From Leptospira ainazelensis (GTDB lineage Bacteria; Spirochaetota; Leptospiria; Leptospirales; Leptospiraceae): 49,559 bases of DNA. The translations under genes were made by a program, and so were the position numbers. Positions 15,334 to 27,159 of this stretch are shown piece after piece. Where the stretch lies: contig NZ_JAFFPT010000023.1 in assembly GCF_016918785.1 (NCBI RefSeq), positions 17,501 through 67,059 on the forward strand, written 5' to 3'. The notes under the pieces were generated by a model, which was not told where the DNA came from, searched no databases, and saw only the letters and a list, made by a program, of their open reading frames with translations. Position 1 is the first letter of the stretch, and each line of letters begins with the position of its first letter.

Positions 15334-16401
15334 TCAGTTTCGAATTCTAAGCTCGACCCTTCGGTTTTTTTCCTTACCCTCTTCCTTGGAATTATCCCCG
15401 ATCGGAACACTTGCTCCTTTAGGAATGATCTCAAATCGATCCGAAGAAATCCCGTTTCCTACAAGATAATCGCGGACCATTTCGGCTCGAAGAACTGAAA
15501 CTTTCTGGTTCACGGATTCGGTTCCTTCGAGAGAAGTATGTCCTATGATCTTCACTCGAATTTTAGAATCTTCTTTCATCCAACGAGAAAGCTGATTGAG
15601 ACTTGGTCTCGATTCCTTATGAACCTGAATGCTATTTTTTTCAAAACGGATCGGATTTGTTTCGATCGTTTTGAATTTTGGATTGGAAGAAAACGTTTCG
15701 GGATCCTCTTTTCCAAACCAAGAAAAGGAAGATTTCTTTTCGTGCTCGGGGTTCTTCTCTTTTTGAGAGAGAATTTTTTCTTCTTTGGGAGTTCCCACAT
15801 TCTTTTTCGGAGAAACTTTCTCTTCCACGGTTTTGGAGACTTCGATCGGTCTTTGTTTTTTCTCGGAGGAAAAGAGTGTCCAGAAAAAATAGATCAGACC
15901 GGTAAGAATCAAAAGACCCGCAAGGAAAATTAGAATAGGAACAGTCTTGTCTTTTTTAAGATGAGGTTTTGCAGAAGGAGTCGGAATATAATTCGTGTAT
16001 TCCCTTGCCGGAGATTCCTGAGGAGTTCCCACATCGTCCGCCCAGCTCTCGGGGAAATTGGCGTCGGGAGATTCTTCTTCCGGGACATTGAGAGTAAGGT
16101 TTTTTTCACTCTTCTTCTTGGCGTCCTGAACTCGTTTTGCAGCCCATTTACGGATTTCGGTGCGGAACCATTCGTCCGCCTTTTCCGTGAACTTGTAATT
16201 CTCACGAATGTGTTCGATCGTATGTTTCTCTATGTCCGTATAACTATTATTATCTTTGACGGCTTTTAAGAGCTGTTTCGCGTCGTTAACCGAAATTCTA
16301 CCATCGCGTTTGCCCGAAGTAAATTCTTCCGCGAGTTGTATGAGCTCCCGGTCGTATTTTCTCCCTTTGATTGTTACGTAGTAGTTTTCTTTTTTCGCCA
16401 T
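15334..16401 (-). CDS. OmpA-domain protein with cytosolic N-terminal region and one membrane helix
   Basis: A 355-residue protein. The last 100 residues are an OmpA C-like peptidoglycan-binding domain ([16 protein letters not shown] type core, then [21 protein letters not shown] and NRRVELRI). A single membrane helix ([21 protein letters not shown]) lies near 160-180. The first 150 residues are charged and soluble ([22 protein letters not shown]) and should face the cytosol. This is not an outer-membrane barrel but an inner-membrane protein reaching the cell wall, MotB-like in layout. ATG at 16401 has GGGGA upstream. Two in-frame copies of the GGGAGTTCCCAC palindrome (15787-15798, 16021-16032) encode VGTP in the linker regions. 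Confidence 0.82.
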   Translation of the reverse strand: MAKKENYYVTIKGRKYDRELIQLAEEFTSGKRDGRISVNDAKQLLKAVKDNNSYTDIEKHTIEHIRENYKFTEKADEWFRTEIRKWAAKRVQDAKKKSEKNLTLNVPEEESPDANFPESWADDVGTPQESPAREYTNYIPTPSAKPHLKKDKTVPILIFLAGLLILTGLIYFFWTLFSSEKKQRPIEVSKTVEEKVSPKKNVGTPKEEKILSQKEKNPEHEKKSSFSWFGKEDPETFSSNPKFKTIETNPIRFEKNSIQVHKESRPSLNQLSRWMKEDSKIRVKIIGHTSLEGTESVNQKVSVLRAEMVRDYLVGNGISSDRFEIIPKGASVPIGDNSKEEGKEKNRRVELRIRN

Positions 16402-16557
16402 GATCCCCGCCGCACCAAGATTTAGGGAAGAATTCATTCCCTGCAACCAAAGTTTTTAGTCTTCTTCTCTTTGCTTCTTCCTCTTAAAAATATCATTACA
16501 AGTCCATAATGAGTTTCTTTTTTTATCTTTGAATTCCTTTCAGATCCTTTTGAAAGG

Positions 16558-16569
16558 AGGAGTTCCTAC
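16558..16569. repeat. Palindrome AGGAGTTCCTAC
   Basis: One copy of the dispersed GTRGGAACTCCYAC palindrome in the gap between epmA and the OmpA-domain gene (16447-16671). The gap also holds an A/T-rich segment at 16590-16640. No open frame was found there. Confidence 0.6.
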
Positions 16570-16671
16570 TTTCAAATTCTATCCAAGGTCATTCTATAAA
16601 AGAATAAATTTTTCGAAAGAAGCTATAATATAATATCGAACCCTGGAGTCGAATTGTTGACCCTTCATCCC

Positions 16672-17619
16672 TCAGAACTTTCCGTAATAAGGGCTTATTT
16701 CCCGAAGGGAGGTCCCACCGAGAATGGACAAAAAGAGCCTGTCCAAGCCGAGGGAGATCCCACAAGAATTCGGAATTCCTTCTTTGAGGGCCCTCTGGAG
16801 GCCTGCATCGATCGGGAAGATCTCTTTTCCTAAACGTTTCCGGAGATCCTGTTCGGAAAGAAACCGGGAAAACTGCTCTTCCGAATCCGTCAATTCTTGG
16901 AACGCATTTCCCAATTCTAAATTTCCGAAATAGAGTTCGAATCTCCTTGCAAAACCGTTTTCGATCTGAGAAAGCGCAGCAAGTTCGGGAGGATAATGAT
17001 AGAGAAAAGTAAATCCTCTCGGGAGGCGTGCTTCTACAAGATTTAAGAATACAAGAAAAAAGGAATCTTCGTAAGTTCTTTTTTCATCCGGATTTCTCGT
17101 GAGTTTCTGCTCTTTGATTACCTTGTTTAGGTCATCGTGTGAGATCCCACATCCTGCGTATTCTCTGAGAGCGCCTTCCACGGATATTCTTCGGAGAGCG
17201 CTTTTTTGAAAACCGAAAGACTGAAATTTTGAATCCAAGGTCTCCAAGAGCTCGGCGCAGAAATCCATCAAACCTTCCAGCTTCATTCCGACGGTGTAGA
17301 ATTCCAACATCAAGAATTCAGCGCTGTGGAAAGGGCTTCCTTCTTCCCCCGAACGAAACGTATGTGTAATTTCATAGATTTTTTCCAAACCTTTTGAAAG
17401 AACCTCTTTTAAAGAATATTCAGGAGACGTAATTAAGTAACCCCTCTCTTTTTGAGAGGGAGAATGAACTTTAAAAGGATCCAAATACGGTTCCATGGAA
17501 GGAACCGATTTAAGACAAGGTGTGTCTATCTCCAGATAATCTCTTTCCTCAAAAAAACTCCGGATAACTGATAAGAATTTGGCCCTTCGGATCAAAATTT
17601 CGCGACTCAACTCGTTCAT
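16672..17619 (-). CDS. epmA: EF-P lysine ligase (EpmA/GenX/PoxA), LysRS-like
   Basis: A 315-residue class II aminoacyl-tRNA-synthetase paralogue with only the catalytic domain of lysyl-tRNA synthetase. EpmA attaches (R)-beta-lysine to the conserved lysine of elongation factor P. Motif 2 is [21 protein letters not shown], motif 3 is [15 protein letters not shown], and the opening [24 protein letters not shown] matches LysRS motif 1. The anticodon-binding domain is missing and the length is close to E. coli EpmA. Its usual partners (epmB, efp) are not in the window. Palindrome-like strings at 16752 and 17138 are in frame and encode conserved residues. Confidence 0.88.
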   Translation of the reverse strand: MNELSREILIRRAKFLSVIRSFFEERDYLEIDTPCLKSVPSMEPYLDPFKVHSPSQKERGYLITSPEYSLKEVLSKGLEKIYEITHTFRSGEEGSPFHSAEFLMLEFYTVGMKLEGLMDFCAELLETLDSKFQSFGFQKSALRRISVEGALREYAGCGISHDDLNKVIKEQKLTRNPDEKRTYEDSFFLVFLNLVEARLPRGFTFLYHYPPELAALSQIENGFARRFELYFGNLELGNAFQELTDSEEQFSRFLSEQDLRKRLGKEIFPIDAGLQRALKEGIPNSCGISLGLDRLFLSILGGTSLREISPYYGKF

Positions 17620-17686
17620 CTGACTTTTGTTTTTCCTCTTGATTTCATTCTAAAATGAGAATGCATTGACCCTTAGAAGTTTTCCG

Positions 17687-17702
17687 TGTGGGATCTCTCA
17701 CA
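17687..17702. repeat. Palindrome-like TGTGGGATCTCTCACA
   Basis: A variant of the dispersed palindrome located in the 117-bp gap between the divergent epmA and STAS genes, about 35 bp before the STAS start. Position would suit an operator, but copies elsewhere lie at gene ends too. Confidence 0.5.
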
Positions 17703-17736
17703 TCGAAACTTCCTCGGAAAAATCGAGAAGCACACA

Positions 17737-18063
17737 ATGGACCCGATTCAAAGATATCAACATTTTGAAATTCGAAAGAACCGACAATCTACGGAGGTGG
17801 TACCTCTTACGGCTTCCTTAGACGAGTCTTCTTTTGACGAATTAAAATCTATCCTCGCTCTCGTCTTCTATCAGTCCAGTCTTCACGTAAAAATCAATCT
17901 GAGCGGGGTCAAAATCCTCCCTCTTCCAGTTGCCATGAAAATTCTCGCCTTCGCCTTTGATCTGAGATTGAAAAATCGGACTCTAGTTTTGACAGGTGCA
18001 AGTCCTTCTTTTAAAAAGCTCATTCAATTCTATAGAATGGATCGCTCTCTCTTAATCTTCTGA
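17737..18063 (+). CDS. STAS-domain protein lacking the usual phospho-serine
   Basis: A 108-residue STAS (anti-anti-sigma) domain: strand [22 protein letters not shown], core [24 protein letters not shown] and strand [18 protein letters not shown]. In RsbV/SpoIIAA proteins the turn after the central strand has D-S-S-G with the phosphorylated serine; here it is LPLPVA, so that serine is absent. The protein may bind partners without phospho-control. ATG at 17737 is preceded by GAGAAG; GTG at 17686 is an alternative. Its end overlaps the convergent DUF4279 gene by 12 bp. The SpoIIE phosphatase at 34915 might be a network partner, but that is speculative. Confidence 0.72.
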   Translation: MDPIQRYQHFEIRKNRQSTEVVPLTASLDESSFDELKSILALVFYQSSLHVKINLSGVKILPLPVAMKILAFAFDLRLKNRTLVLTGASPSFKKLIQFYRMDRSLLIF

Positions 18064-18483
18064 ACGCCTTCTCTTTTCTTCCCTTCTCCAAGGTTGAAAG
18101 ATCAACTTAATTCCAAGACTTCCCAAGAGAAGAAGAAGTTTCGGAGAAATTTCAGTTTCCTTCAGAGAAGGATCTGCAAATTCCACAGAAACATACAGAC
18201 AAAGATTGTGTTTGTTTGCGAATTCTTTTACCTTATGACGGGAGGGAAGGACTTTCTCCAGAATCTGAAGGATATGATCTTCCAGAGGTGAATGCGCATC
18301 CAGAGTAGAATGAAGTTGCCAATGTCCAAAACCGAGAGGTTTCCCTTCCTTGTCTGTCGCAATTCTCGGAGTGCTGAAGTCGGGTTTTAGATCCAATTGT
18401 CTCGTTACCTCTTCCGAATTGAGGCCGTCCTCATTTACGGAAAGAATCGCCCAGGTAAGAGGGTTGCTTGTATAGACATTCAT
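18052..18483 (-). CDS. DUF4279 family protein
   Basis: A 143-residue protein of the uncharacterised DUF4279 type. The family pattern is visible: a first strand ([21 protein letters not shown]) with the LDLKP turn, GFGHWQLHS in place of the usual gxWxlss, then a helix [20 protein letters not shown] and strand [10 protein letters not shown]. No signal peptide. ATG at 18483 is chosen; GTG at 18495 is in frame. Neither has a good ribosome binding site, so the exact start is unsure. It converges on and overlaps the STAS gene. Confidence 0.7.
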   Translation of the reverse strand: MNVYTSNPLTWAILSVNEDGLNSEEVTRQLDLKPDFSTPRIATDKEGKPLGFGHWQLHSTLDAHSPLEDHILQILEKVLPSRHKVKEFANKHNLCLYVSVEFADPSLKETEISPKLLLLLGSLGIKLIFQPWRREEKRRRSED

Positions 18484-18711
18484 GATTTTTAGCACACAGT
18501 TTTAATTTTTAAGTCGTTTTAATTGCAATTTAACACAATTCACAGTTTTATCATGCTTACGGACCCATTCTTAGATTCTCAGAATATAAAATCGGATAAG
18601 AATCTGGTAAAAATGTGTCGGATAAAAAATTTTCCTTTATTAACATTTCATCCGTTTTATCTGTTGCAGATAAGGTAAATTTATCCTCTAATCTCTCTCG
18701 GGGGCTTGATA

Positions 18712-19437
<726 letters not shown>

Positions 19438-19460
19438 GCAAGATAAATCAATGCCCTCTT

Positions 19461-19472
19461 AGGAGTTCCCAC
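19461..19472. repeat. Palindrome half AGGAGTTCCCAC
   Basis: One copy of the dispersed palindrome, 24 bp after the response-regulator stop and 30 bp before its terminator. It will therefore be transcribed at the 3' end of that mRNA. Confidence 0.55.
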
Positions 19473-19501
19473 TTAGGAAGCAATGACCGGAATTCCAACA
19501 A

Positions 19502-19530
19502 AAGCTCGGTTAAATACCGAGCTTTTTTAT
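19502..19530 (+). terminator. Rho-independent terminator of the response-regulator gene
   Basis: AAGCTCGGT and ACCGAGCTT form a perfect 9-bp stem with loop TAAAT, followed at once by TTTTTATTATTG. It lies 64 bp after the stop at 19437 and is the clearest intrinsic terminator in the window. Confidence 0.9.
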
Positions 19531-19654
19531 TATTGTCTTTAAACACTGGTCCTTTTCTAACTTTTCTTCATTCATTTTATCATCTGCGCACCCAAATGAG
19601 CCACTTTATAGAGTCCTCCGAAAAAGATAAAATTCCGTTATACCCGAGGAGAAT

Positions 19655-19667
19655 GTGGGAACTCCCA
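19655..19667. repeat. Palindrome GTGGGAACTCCCA
   Basis: A near-perfect copy of the dispersed palindrome in the 410-bp gap 19438-19847, between the response-regulator terminator and the second DUF1564 gene. The gap otherwise holds A/T-rich DNA and no gene. Confidence 0.6.
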
Positions 19668-19847
19668 ACTACGAAAAAAGACTCTTCACTCTCTAAGTTT
19701 ATCCCTTGAATCGAGCTTAAAATTCTAATATTTCTTTCTAAGATAGGAACAATTACTCAGAATCCTTCCGTAAAACATTTTTTAAAAAAAATAGAATTTT
19801 TCATAAATTTGGGCGCTAAGAGAAAACTATTAAGAACTGAAAGAAAT

Positions 19848-20369
<522 letters not shown>

Positions 20370-21275
20370 AAAAGTATTCCATTTTTATAAAGTATAGAGA
20401 CATTCATATAAGCATTTTTTTCAGAAGTATTCGAGAAGAATGATCCCAAAAAAGTGTTTCTCGAAAAATAGATAATAAGGAAGGAAAATCCTAACATTGT
20501 TTTAAAAAAATATTTTCGATTTTCTTTTCAACACTCACGATTTGGAATGTTGAATCTTAATCTGGAAAATTTCCCTTTGTTCAAGAATTACTGAAATTAT
20601 CTCTGCGCACTGCTTTGAGGAGATAAAATTAAGAGGAAAGTTTCCAATACTTTCAAAATTTCTTGTGAAAACAAAAGCACGGCGTCGGTTTTCTTCATTC
20701 GGAAATGTTCTTCCCGCATCCATAATCCAACCGGGCTTCGAACCGAGAAAGAGGTGTGACGTACCACATATATATCTCGATGTAACGGTGGGAATTACCA
20801 ACCAAGAATCCGTAAAAATACTGCGTAATCTCTACAGCCAACGCTGGGTGTGGGACCTCCCCGTCCCAATCATGTTGCCAGAAAGATCAAACGAATGGCG
20901 GCTTTCGGCGAAGGGAAATGATTGTTTTGAAATATTGGATAGAAAAAAGAAAAGAAACCCTCAAAATGTTTCCCCGAAACAGGGCGCTCAGCAGACTCAA
21001 ACGTTTTTCCCTCCTGGTCAAAGTGCAAGAGTCAATAAATTAAAGGTGCATCGTTATTAAGATGCATGATCCTAACTCGCAATTTATTGACCACACTTCT
21101 GTCCCTTTTGCAGGGCTTCACGAGAAAAGCCGGAACCTGATTCTATAGATTAAGATTCGATTTTTATTTCATCTTACGATTTTAGTCCGGTAATCACAAT
21201 TCGAAAACCGTTTGGATTTCACAGCCTTCAAGTCGAATATCTGGGATTAAATCTTTATAGTATCACAAACCACTT
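20370..21275. other. Poorly coding stretch, possible gene remnant
   Basis: About 900 bp without a gene I can support. Overlapping frames exist at 20665-21060 (+, GTG start) and 20535-20801 (-), but neither has a ribosome binding site or recognisable motif. The plus-frame product is Arg/Lys/Pro-rich with no hydrophobic core. The end of the stretch holds an inverted repeat (21031-21091). It may be a decayed gene or a leftover of an insertion. Confidence 0.4.
21031..21091. repeat. Inverted repeat with nested hairpin
   Basis: GTCAATAAATT (21031-21041) and AATTTATTGAC (21081-21091) are perfect 11-bp arms. Inside, TGCATC (21047-21052) and GATGCA (21061-21066) form a second stem around GTTATTAA. 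The element is 61 bp. No T-run follows it, so it is not a plain terminator. Confidence 0.6.
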
Positions 21276-21572
21276 CTAAATCCGATTCGTAAACTCCTCT
21301 TCCGTCTTCTCGGCAAAAGAAAAGTCAAGATCGGTAAGTGTTTTCTTAGAATGTGTGGTAATTTCAACAGTCACGCAATCGTAACGCAGGGTGAGATCCG
21401 GATGGTGATCCATCTCCTCCGCAATGGCGGCTAACGCGCTTACGAATTCGAAGCCGGATCGATAAGAGGTGAAGGGGAAAGTTTTTTTCAAAAAAGGAAT
21501 GTTTTCGCGAAAATCGACCTCCCAGCCGGACGGAATTCTTTCTTTGATTCTTTCCAGCTCGGAAGGGTTCAT
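21276..21572 (-). CDS. phhB: Pterin-4a-carbinolamine dehydratase
   Basis: A 98-residue enzyme that dehydrates 4a-hydroxy-tetrahydropterin, recycling the cofactor of aromatic amino acid hydroxylases. The family motif is clear: AEEMDHHPDLTLRYDCVTVEITTHS, with the active-site histidine pair in DHHPD and the TH late in the motif; length matches the family (about 100). It lies 6 bp after the coiled-coil gene, whose end AAAAAGG supplies the ribosome binding site, so the two form an operon. No phenylalanine hydroxylase is in the window. The symbol follows bacterial usage. Confidence 0.92.
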   Translation of the reverse strand: MNPSELERIKERIPSGWEVDFRENIPFLKKTFPFTSYRSGFEFVSALAAIAEEMDHHPDLTLRYDCVTVEITTHSKKTLTDLDFSFAEKTEEEFTNRI

Positions 21573-21578
21573 AAAAAA

Positions 21579-21992
21579 TTAAAAAACCTTTTTGAGGGTC
21601 TGCTTGATCTTTTCCGCGTCATCCACCGCTCCGTTAGAAAGAGAACCGGCCCTCGCCATCAAGTTAACGGCGCCGTCCATCCTCGCTTTAAGTTCTTCTA
21701 TCTTCTGAAGTTGTTCGTTTAAAAACGCGATCTTAGAATCCAATTCCATCTCTCTCCTTTCGAGCAAGAGTTTGAAATTGTCCAATTCCTGAATTTTTTT
21801 CCGAGTTTTTTTAGCTTCGGTGTCTACGTCTTTTCTGTAATATTTCTCTAATTCTTTCTCGGCCTGAAGATGACGTTCTCTTTCCGCCTTGAATTCCTTC
21901 TTCATCAATTTCAAAGCCTGGCGATAGGCTTTATTGAAGATTCTTTGCTTTTGACGTCTTCTGAGACGAACCAGTTTGCTGATCCAATTCAT
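21579..21992 (-). CDS. Coiled-coil hypothetical protein
   Basis: A 137-residue, highly charged protein predicted from sequence to be almost wholly helical, with long coiled-coil stretches (AERERHLQAEKELEKYY, LDNFKLLLERREMELDSKIAFLNEQLQKIEELKARM). The N-terminus is very basic (KLVRLRRRQKQRIFNKAYRQ). No signal peptide. It is co-directional with and upstream of phhB by 6 bp. Function unknown; no family recognised. Confidence 0.7.
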   Translation of the reverse strand: MNWISKLVRLRRRQKQRIFNKAYRQALKLMKKEFKAERERHLQAEKELEKYYRKDVDTEAKKTRKKIQELDNFKLLLERREMELDSKIAFLNEQLQKIEELKARMDGAVNLMARAGSLSNGAVDDAEKIKQTLKKVF

Positions 21993-22270
21993 ACTTATGT
22001 CCTGATATTATTCTGATTCTTTTCTGCAAAAAAATTTCACATGAGAATGTCGGAATTCTTATCGGCATCATCCCTATCACTCTTGGACCGAAAATTCAAG
22101 ACACTCCGTCTTTTCATTCAAAGGAACCGGAAAATCAATCTTCCGGAGTGGATTCTTCCATCCTTAATATTAGACCCTAAAATTCGAGAGAAAAACCTGC
22201 TCCCGAAAGAACGAAAGTAGTTGATTCCACAGATATAAAACTTAGAAAAAGAATCCGGGAGGAATCATCC

Positions 22271-22549
22271 ATGACATCCAGAGCGGAAGATTTCAATGAA
22301 GAAGTAGAATCACTCAAAGACAAAGCAAAACGAATCACCGGTAAGGCACGCGAAGAATACTTAGAGCACGTCTCCGATCTGAAAGAGAAAATCAAACAAA
22401 TCTCGGGAGACACTTCCGAAAAAGCGAAACAAATTATAGACGAAACCGGAACTTATATCAAAGAGAATCCTCAAAAAGCGACTCTGATCGGGCTCGGTGT
22501 AGGACTCGGAATCGGACTTCTCATTGGAATGATGATTCGAAGAAAATAA
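22271..22549 (+). CDS. DUF883/ElaB-YqjD-like membrane-anchored protein
   Basis: A 92-residue protein of the ElaB/YqjD type: an amphipathic helical, Lys/Glu-rich body ([38 protein letters not shown]), the motif [25 protein letters not shown] and a C-terminal Arg tail (RRK). In E. coli YqjD is a tail-anchored inner-membrane protein that binds ribosomes; whether this one does is inference. GGGAGGA seven bases upstream of ATG is a strong ribosome binding site. It opens a three-gene run with the next two genes. Confidence 0.82.
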   Translation: MTSRAEDFNEEVESLKDKAKRITGKAREEYLEHVSDLKEKIKQISGDTSEKAKQIIDETGTYIKENPQKATLIGLGVGLGIGLLIGMMIRRK

Positions 22550-22563
22550 TAAAATCGGACACG

Positions 22564-23198
<635 letters not shown>

Positions 23199-23411
23199 TT
23201 TCGGATAACGTTCTTAAGCGAACTTTTCTGTTTCCGTAGAAATCCTCTTTATTTGAGTCCCGAAAATCCCCTCAGATACGTGCGGGCCTATTCTTCCGGA
23301 CAAAAACCTTAAATCTCAAAATCCATCTCTCGCAACAACGACAATCCTCCGTTAAACTCCGGCGACCTTAGAAGGAGCGCCGAGTTTTTCGGAGGTGGAT
23401 CGCGCAAACTA

Positions 23412-23423
23412 TAGGAACTCCTA
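23412..23423. repeat. Perfect palindrome TAGGAACTCCTA
   Basis: A copy of the dispersed palindrome in the 269-bp gap 23199-23467 between convergent genes. The flanking bases make ATAGGAACTCCTACA. No other element was seen in this gap. Confidence 0.6.
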
Positions 23424-23467
23424 CAATTTTACGCCGAAAATTTTCCTCCACGATTCCGGATTTTGTT

Positions 23468-23992
23468 TTACCATTTTATCTCGTATTCGCAAATCGGCTC
23501 TTCTTTCGTAATCGTCACGGATCCATTTTTCACTTCGTACATTTCCAAAATCCCCATAAAAACACCTTGCATAAATCCGATTGGATATCCTACAGAAGGC
23601 GCTTGTACAATAACATGACCTTCTTCTTTTTTAATAAATTTTCGCGACAACACCTCGGCGCCTTTATGGCTAAATAAAAATCCTTCCGCTTCAAAAAGAA
23701 TACAATCGAGAGGACTTTTTACTTCGGCAGGAATCCCGACCGTCCTTTTTATTGTTGGGTAAATTTGACGACCCAAAGTCAAAAGAGCTTTTTCTTTACT
23801 CACTGAGGCTTTGACATATTCGCTCATAAAGGCGATATAATTTTTACATTCATACCATCCTTCCGGTTCCAGCTCATTGTAGTTTCTGCCCGTTACTCTA
23901 AAAAGTTCCGAATTCGCTCTTTCGCGGGCCTCCTTATATATGCCCATTAAACTCCCTATCAATGTTATAAATTTACCTCTAACTTGTGCCAT
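23468..23992 (-). CDS. V4R/heme-NO-binding-like hypothetical protein
   Basis: A 174-residue soluble protein. Its C-terminal half (GHVIVQAPSVGYPIGFMQGVFMGILEMYEV, then VTITKEEPICEYEIKW) follows the layout of V4R and HNOB-type domains, in which a Gly-Phe-x-x-Gly helix is followed by two strands with a late cysteine. This is a weak pattern match, not an identification. The N-terminal half is helical (KEARERANSELFRVTG). No histidine can be named as a heme ligand. It stands alone; upstream 24000-24672 is non-coding. Confidence 0.55.
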   Translation of the reverse strand: MAQVRGKFITLIGSLMGIYKEARERANSELFRVTGRNYNELEPEGWYECKNYIAFMSEYVKASVSKEKALLTLGRQIYPTIKRTVGIPAEVKSPLDCILFEAEGFLFSHKGAEVLSRKFIKKEEGHVIVQAPSVGYPIGFMQGVFMGILEMYEVKNGSVTITKEEPICEYEIKW

Positions 23993-24672
23993 GCGTCCAC
24001 AATCTCCAGCTTTAAAATGATACTGTATAACGAGAATTGCAAAGTCTATACTCGATACACATTCCAGTAGTCAATTTTTCCATGTGCGAACATAGGCAAG
24101 CACAAACTTAAAGGACGGATCCCAAATCATTTCTAACTAAAATTAGAATCTGTTCTTAGTTTGTTTCAAAAATTTTTTTGCACTTAATTCTGTAAATGGA
24201 ATGTAGACAACAAGATTCAGAATTAGGACAATCCTATTTTCCCGAATCTTTTTGGCTAAAATGAAGACGCCTTTTTTTAAAGAGACGAGAATCATTTCGA
24301 AAGTTGGCAATCCGGCGCTTAGATGATAAAACGACGCCTCTTGCGATATCCAATCGAGTTCAAATTGAATCCTTTGGAGAAATATACTTTCCACGTTTTG
24401 GTAGAACGAATCGAGCCTTTATCGGAGATTTCAAGAATGGTTATATACGAGGATTTTTGATAAAATTCTAAATGAAACCTACAACTTCTATCTTAAAATT
24501 TTTCTTGCTTGAATGGACTTCGAATCAAAGACATCCGCAGCGGAACAGAAACAAAAAATAGATCAACGATTCTACATCTTCCTTGTTATTGATTTGTTCC
24601 GAAGCGAATTAGCTTTTTTAAAAAGCCTGTTCTCCTTTTCGGAATTGGAAATTCAACAAAACAAAGGAACCC
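23993..24672. other. Intergenic stretch without a supported gene
   Basis: About 680 bp between the divergent V4R-like and DUF1963 genes. Short frames at 24143-24394 (-) and 24513-24800 (+) have no motif and no ribosome binding site; the second runs into the DUF1963 gene in another frame. No hairpin of note was seen. Confidence 0.4.
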
Positions 24673-25566
24673 ATGGTCAATCCCCTTCAAAAAGCAAAAA
24701 AACTGGTTTTAGAATATTCTTATCCGAAAGGATTGTTAGACGAGATCCCCGCGGAGGGAACCTATTACAACGGCTCTTCTTCCGTTCATTTGGAAGATGA
24801 TGAAAAAGTGACTCCGGAAATTCTTTCCAAGTCCTTAAGTTATTTCATAGAAATCGATGAAAAGGAAGTTTCGGAAGAAGACATTCCTCTCGGCTCTTCC
24901 AAAATGAAGGGCCTCCCGCACCTACCGAGCCCGGACTTTTGGCCTAAAGGAACTTACTTTTTGGCACAACTCAATATCGACGAATTCAAAAAATATGATA
25001 TTGAAAACGTTTTTCCCGATCGGGGAATTCTTTATTTTTTCGATAACATCGAAGGGGAATTTATCGTAAAATATTACGACGGTCCGATCAGCGATCTCAA
25101 AATTATCGACTATCCGGACGCAAAAACTCTTCGCGAAGCGAAATACTATCTGGAAGAATACCGCGATGTCGCTTATCAATTGAGTTTTAAACCGAATTAT
25201 ATTTTCTATGTTGCCGGAGACGCCTACGATTACAGAACTATCGCAAAATTGATCCCTCAAGATTTATCGGATCAGCTCAAGAAAATTTTCAAGGCCGATC
25301 TGGCCACTTGGAGCCCCAGCTTTCGGATTTTTGGAAGACCCCTTTTCTGGCAGGGAGAAGACGAAGAAGGATTCGATTTTGACGACTACGAAGATGATGA
25401 AGAAGAAATGAAAGAAAAAGCCCAAGCGGAGGATTCATCCGAAGAAAATGACATCCTCATCTTTCATTCTGAAATTGGAGAAGGTCACATTCATATCCGA
25501 ATCGATCCTAAGAATCTAAAAGATAAAAAATTTGAAAAAGCGTATTCCACGTATTCCGGAACTTAG
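24673..25566 (+). CDS. DUF1963 (YwqG-like) protein
   Basis: A 297-residue protein of the YwqG/DUF1963 family, of unknown function. The family blocks are visible: SKMKGLPHLPSPDFWP, then FLAQLNIDEF and FPDRGILYFFDN, and SPSFRIFGRPLFWQGEDEE near the usual ligand pocket. A strongly acidic insert (DFDDYEDDEEEMKEK) lies near 240. ATG at 24673 has AAAGGA close upstream. A hairpin with T-run follows the stop, so it is a single-gene unit, convergent with pyk. Confidence 0.8.
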   Translation: MVNPLQKAKKLVLEYSYPKGLLDEIPAEGTYYNGSSSVHLEDDEKVTPEILSKSLSYFIEIDEKEVSEEDIPLGSSKMKGLPHLPSPDFWPKGTYFLAQLNIDEFKKYDIENVFPDRGILYFFDNIEGEFIVKYYDGPISDLKIIDYPDAKTLREAKYYLEEYRDVAYQLSFKPNYIFYVAGDAYDYRTIAKLIPQDLSDQLKKIFKADLATWSPSFRIFGRPLFWQGEDEEGFDFDDYEDDEEEMKEKAQAEDSSEENDILIFHSEIGEGHIHIRIDPKNLKDKKFEKAYSTYSGT

Positions 25567-25578
25567 AAAAACACAAAG

Positions 25579-25613
25579 ACCTTGTCCGGAGATTTTCAAT
25601 CGGGCAAGGTTTT
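25579..25613 (+). terminator. Terminator between DUF1963 gene and pyk
   Basis: ACCTTGTCCG (25579-25588) pairs with CGGGCAAGGT (25601-25610, one G-T pair), 12-base loop, then TTT. On the opposite strand the stem is followed by CTTTGTGTTTTTC, so it may serve both convergent units. Confidence 0.7.
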
Positions 25614-25648
25614 AGAAATTCTTCCTTAAGAATCCGAATCTGAAATAT

Positions 25649-27137
<1,489 letters not shown>

Positions 27138-27159
27138 CGGGGCTTTGGACAATCTGGAA

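Noticed and set aside
16711..17151. Palindrome-like strings inside epmA
   Set aside because: They encode conserved EpmA residues (GGTS, CGIS), so likeness to the dispersed palindrome is probably chance.
20700..20770. tRNA-like T-arm string GGCTTCGAACC
   Set aside because: No acceptor, D or anticodon stem could be built around it.
20535..20801. 88-codon minus-strand frame
   Set aside because: No ribosome binding site or recognised pattern; overlaps the other weak frame.
20665..21060. 131-codon plus-strand frame
   Set aside because: GTG start without a ribosome binding site, no motif, unusual composition, and it ends inside the hairpin element.
24143..24800. Two short frames in the 24.0-24.7 kb gap
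   Set aside because: No start signal or family pattern; one overlaps the DUF1963 gene out of frame.
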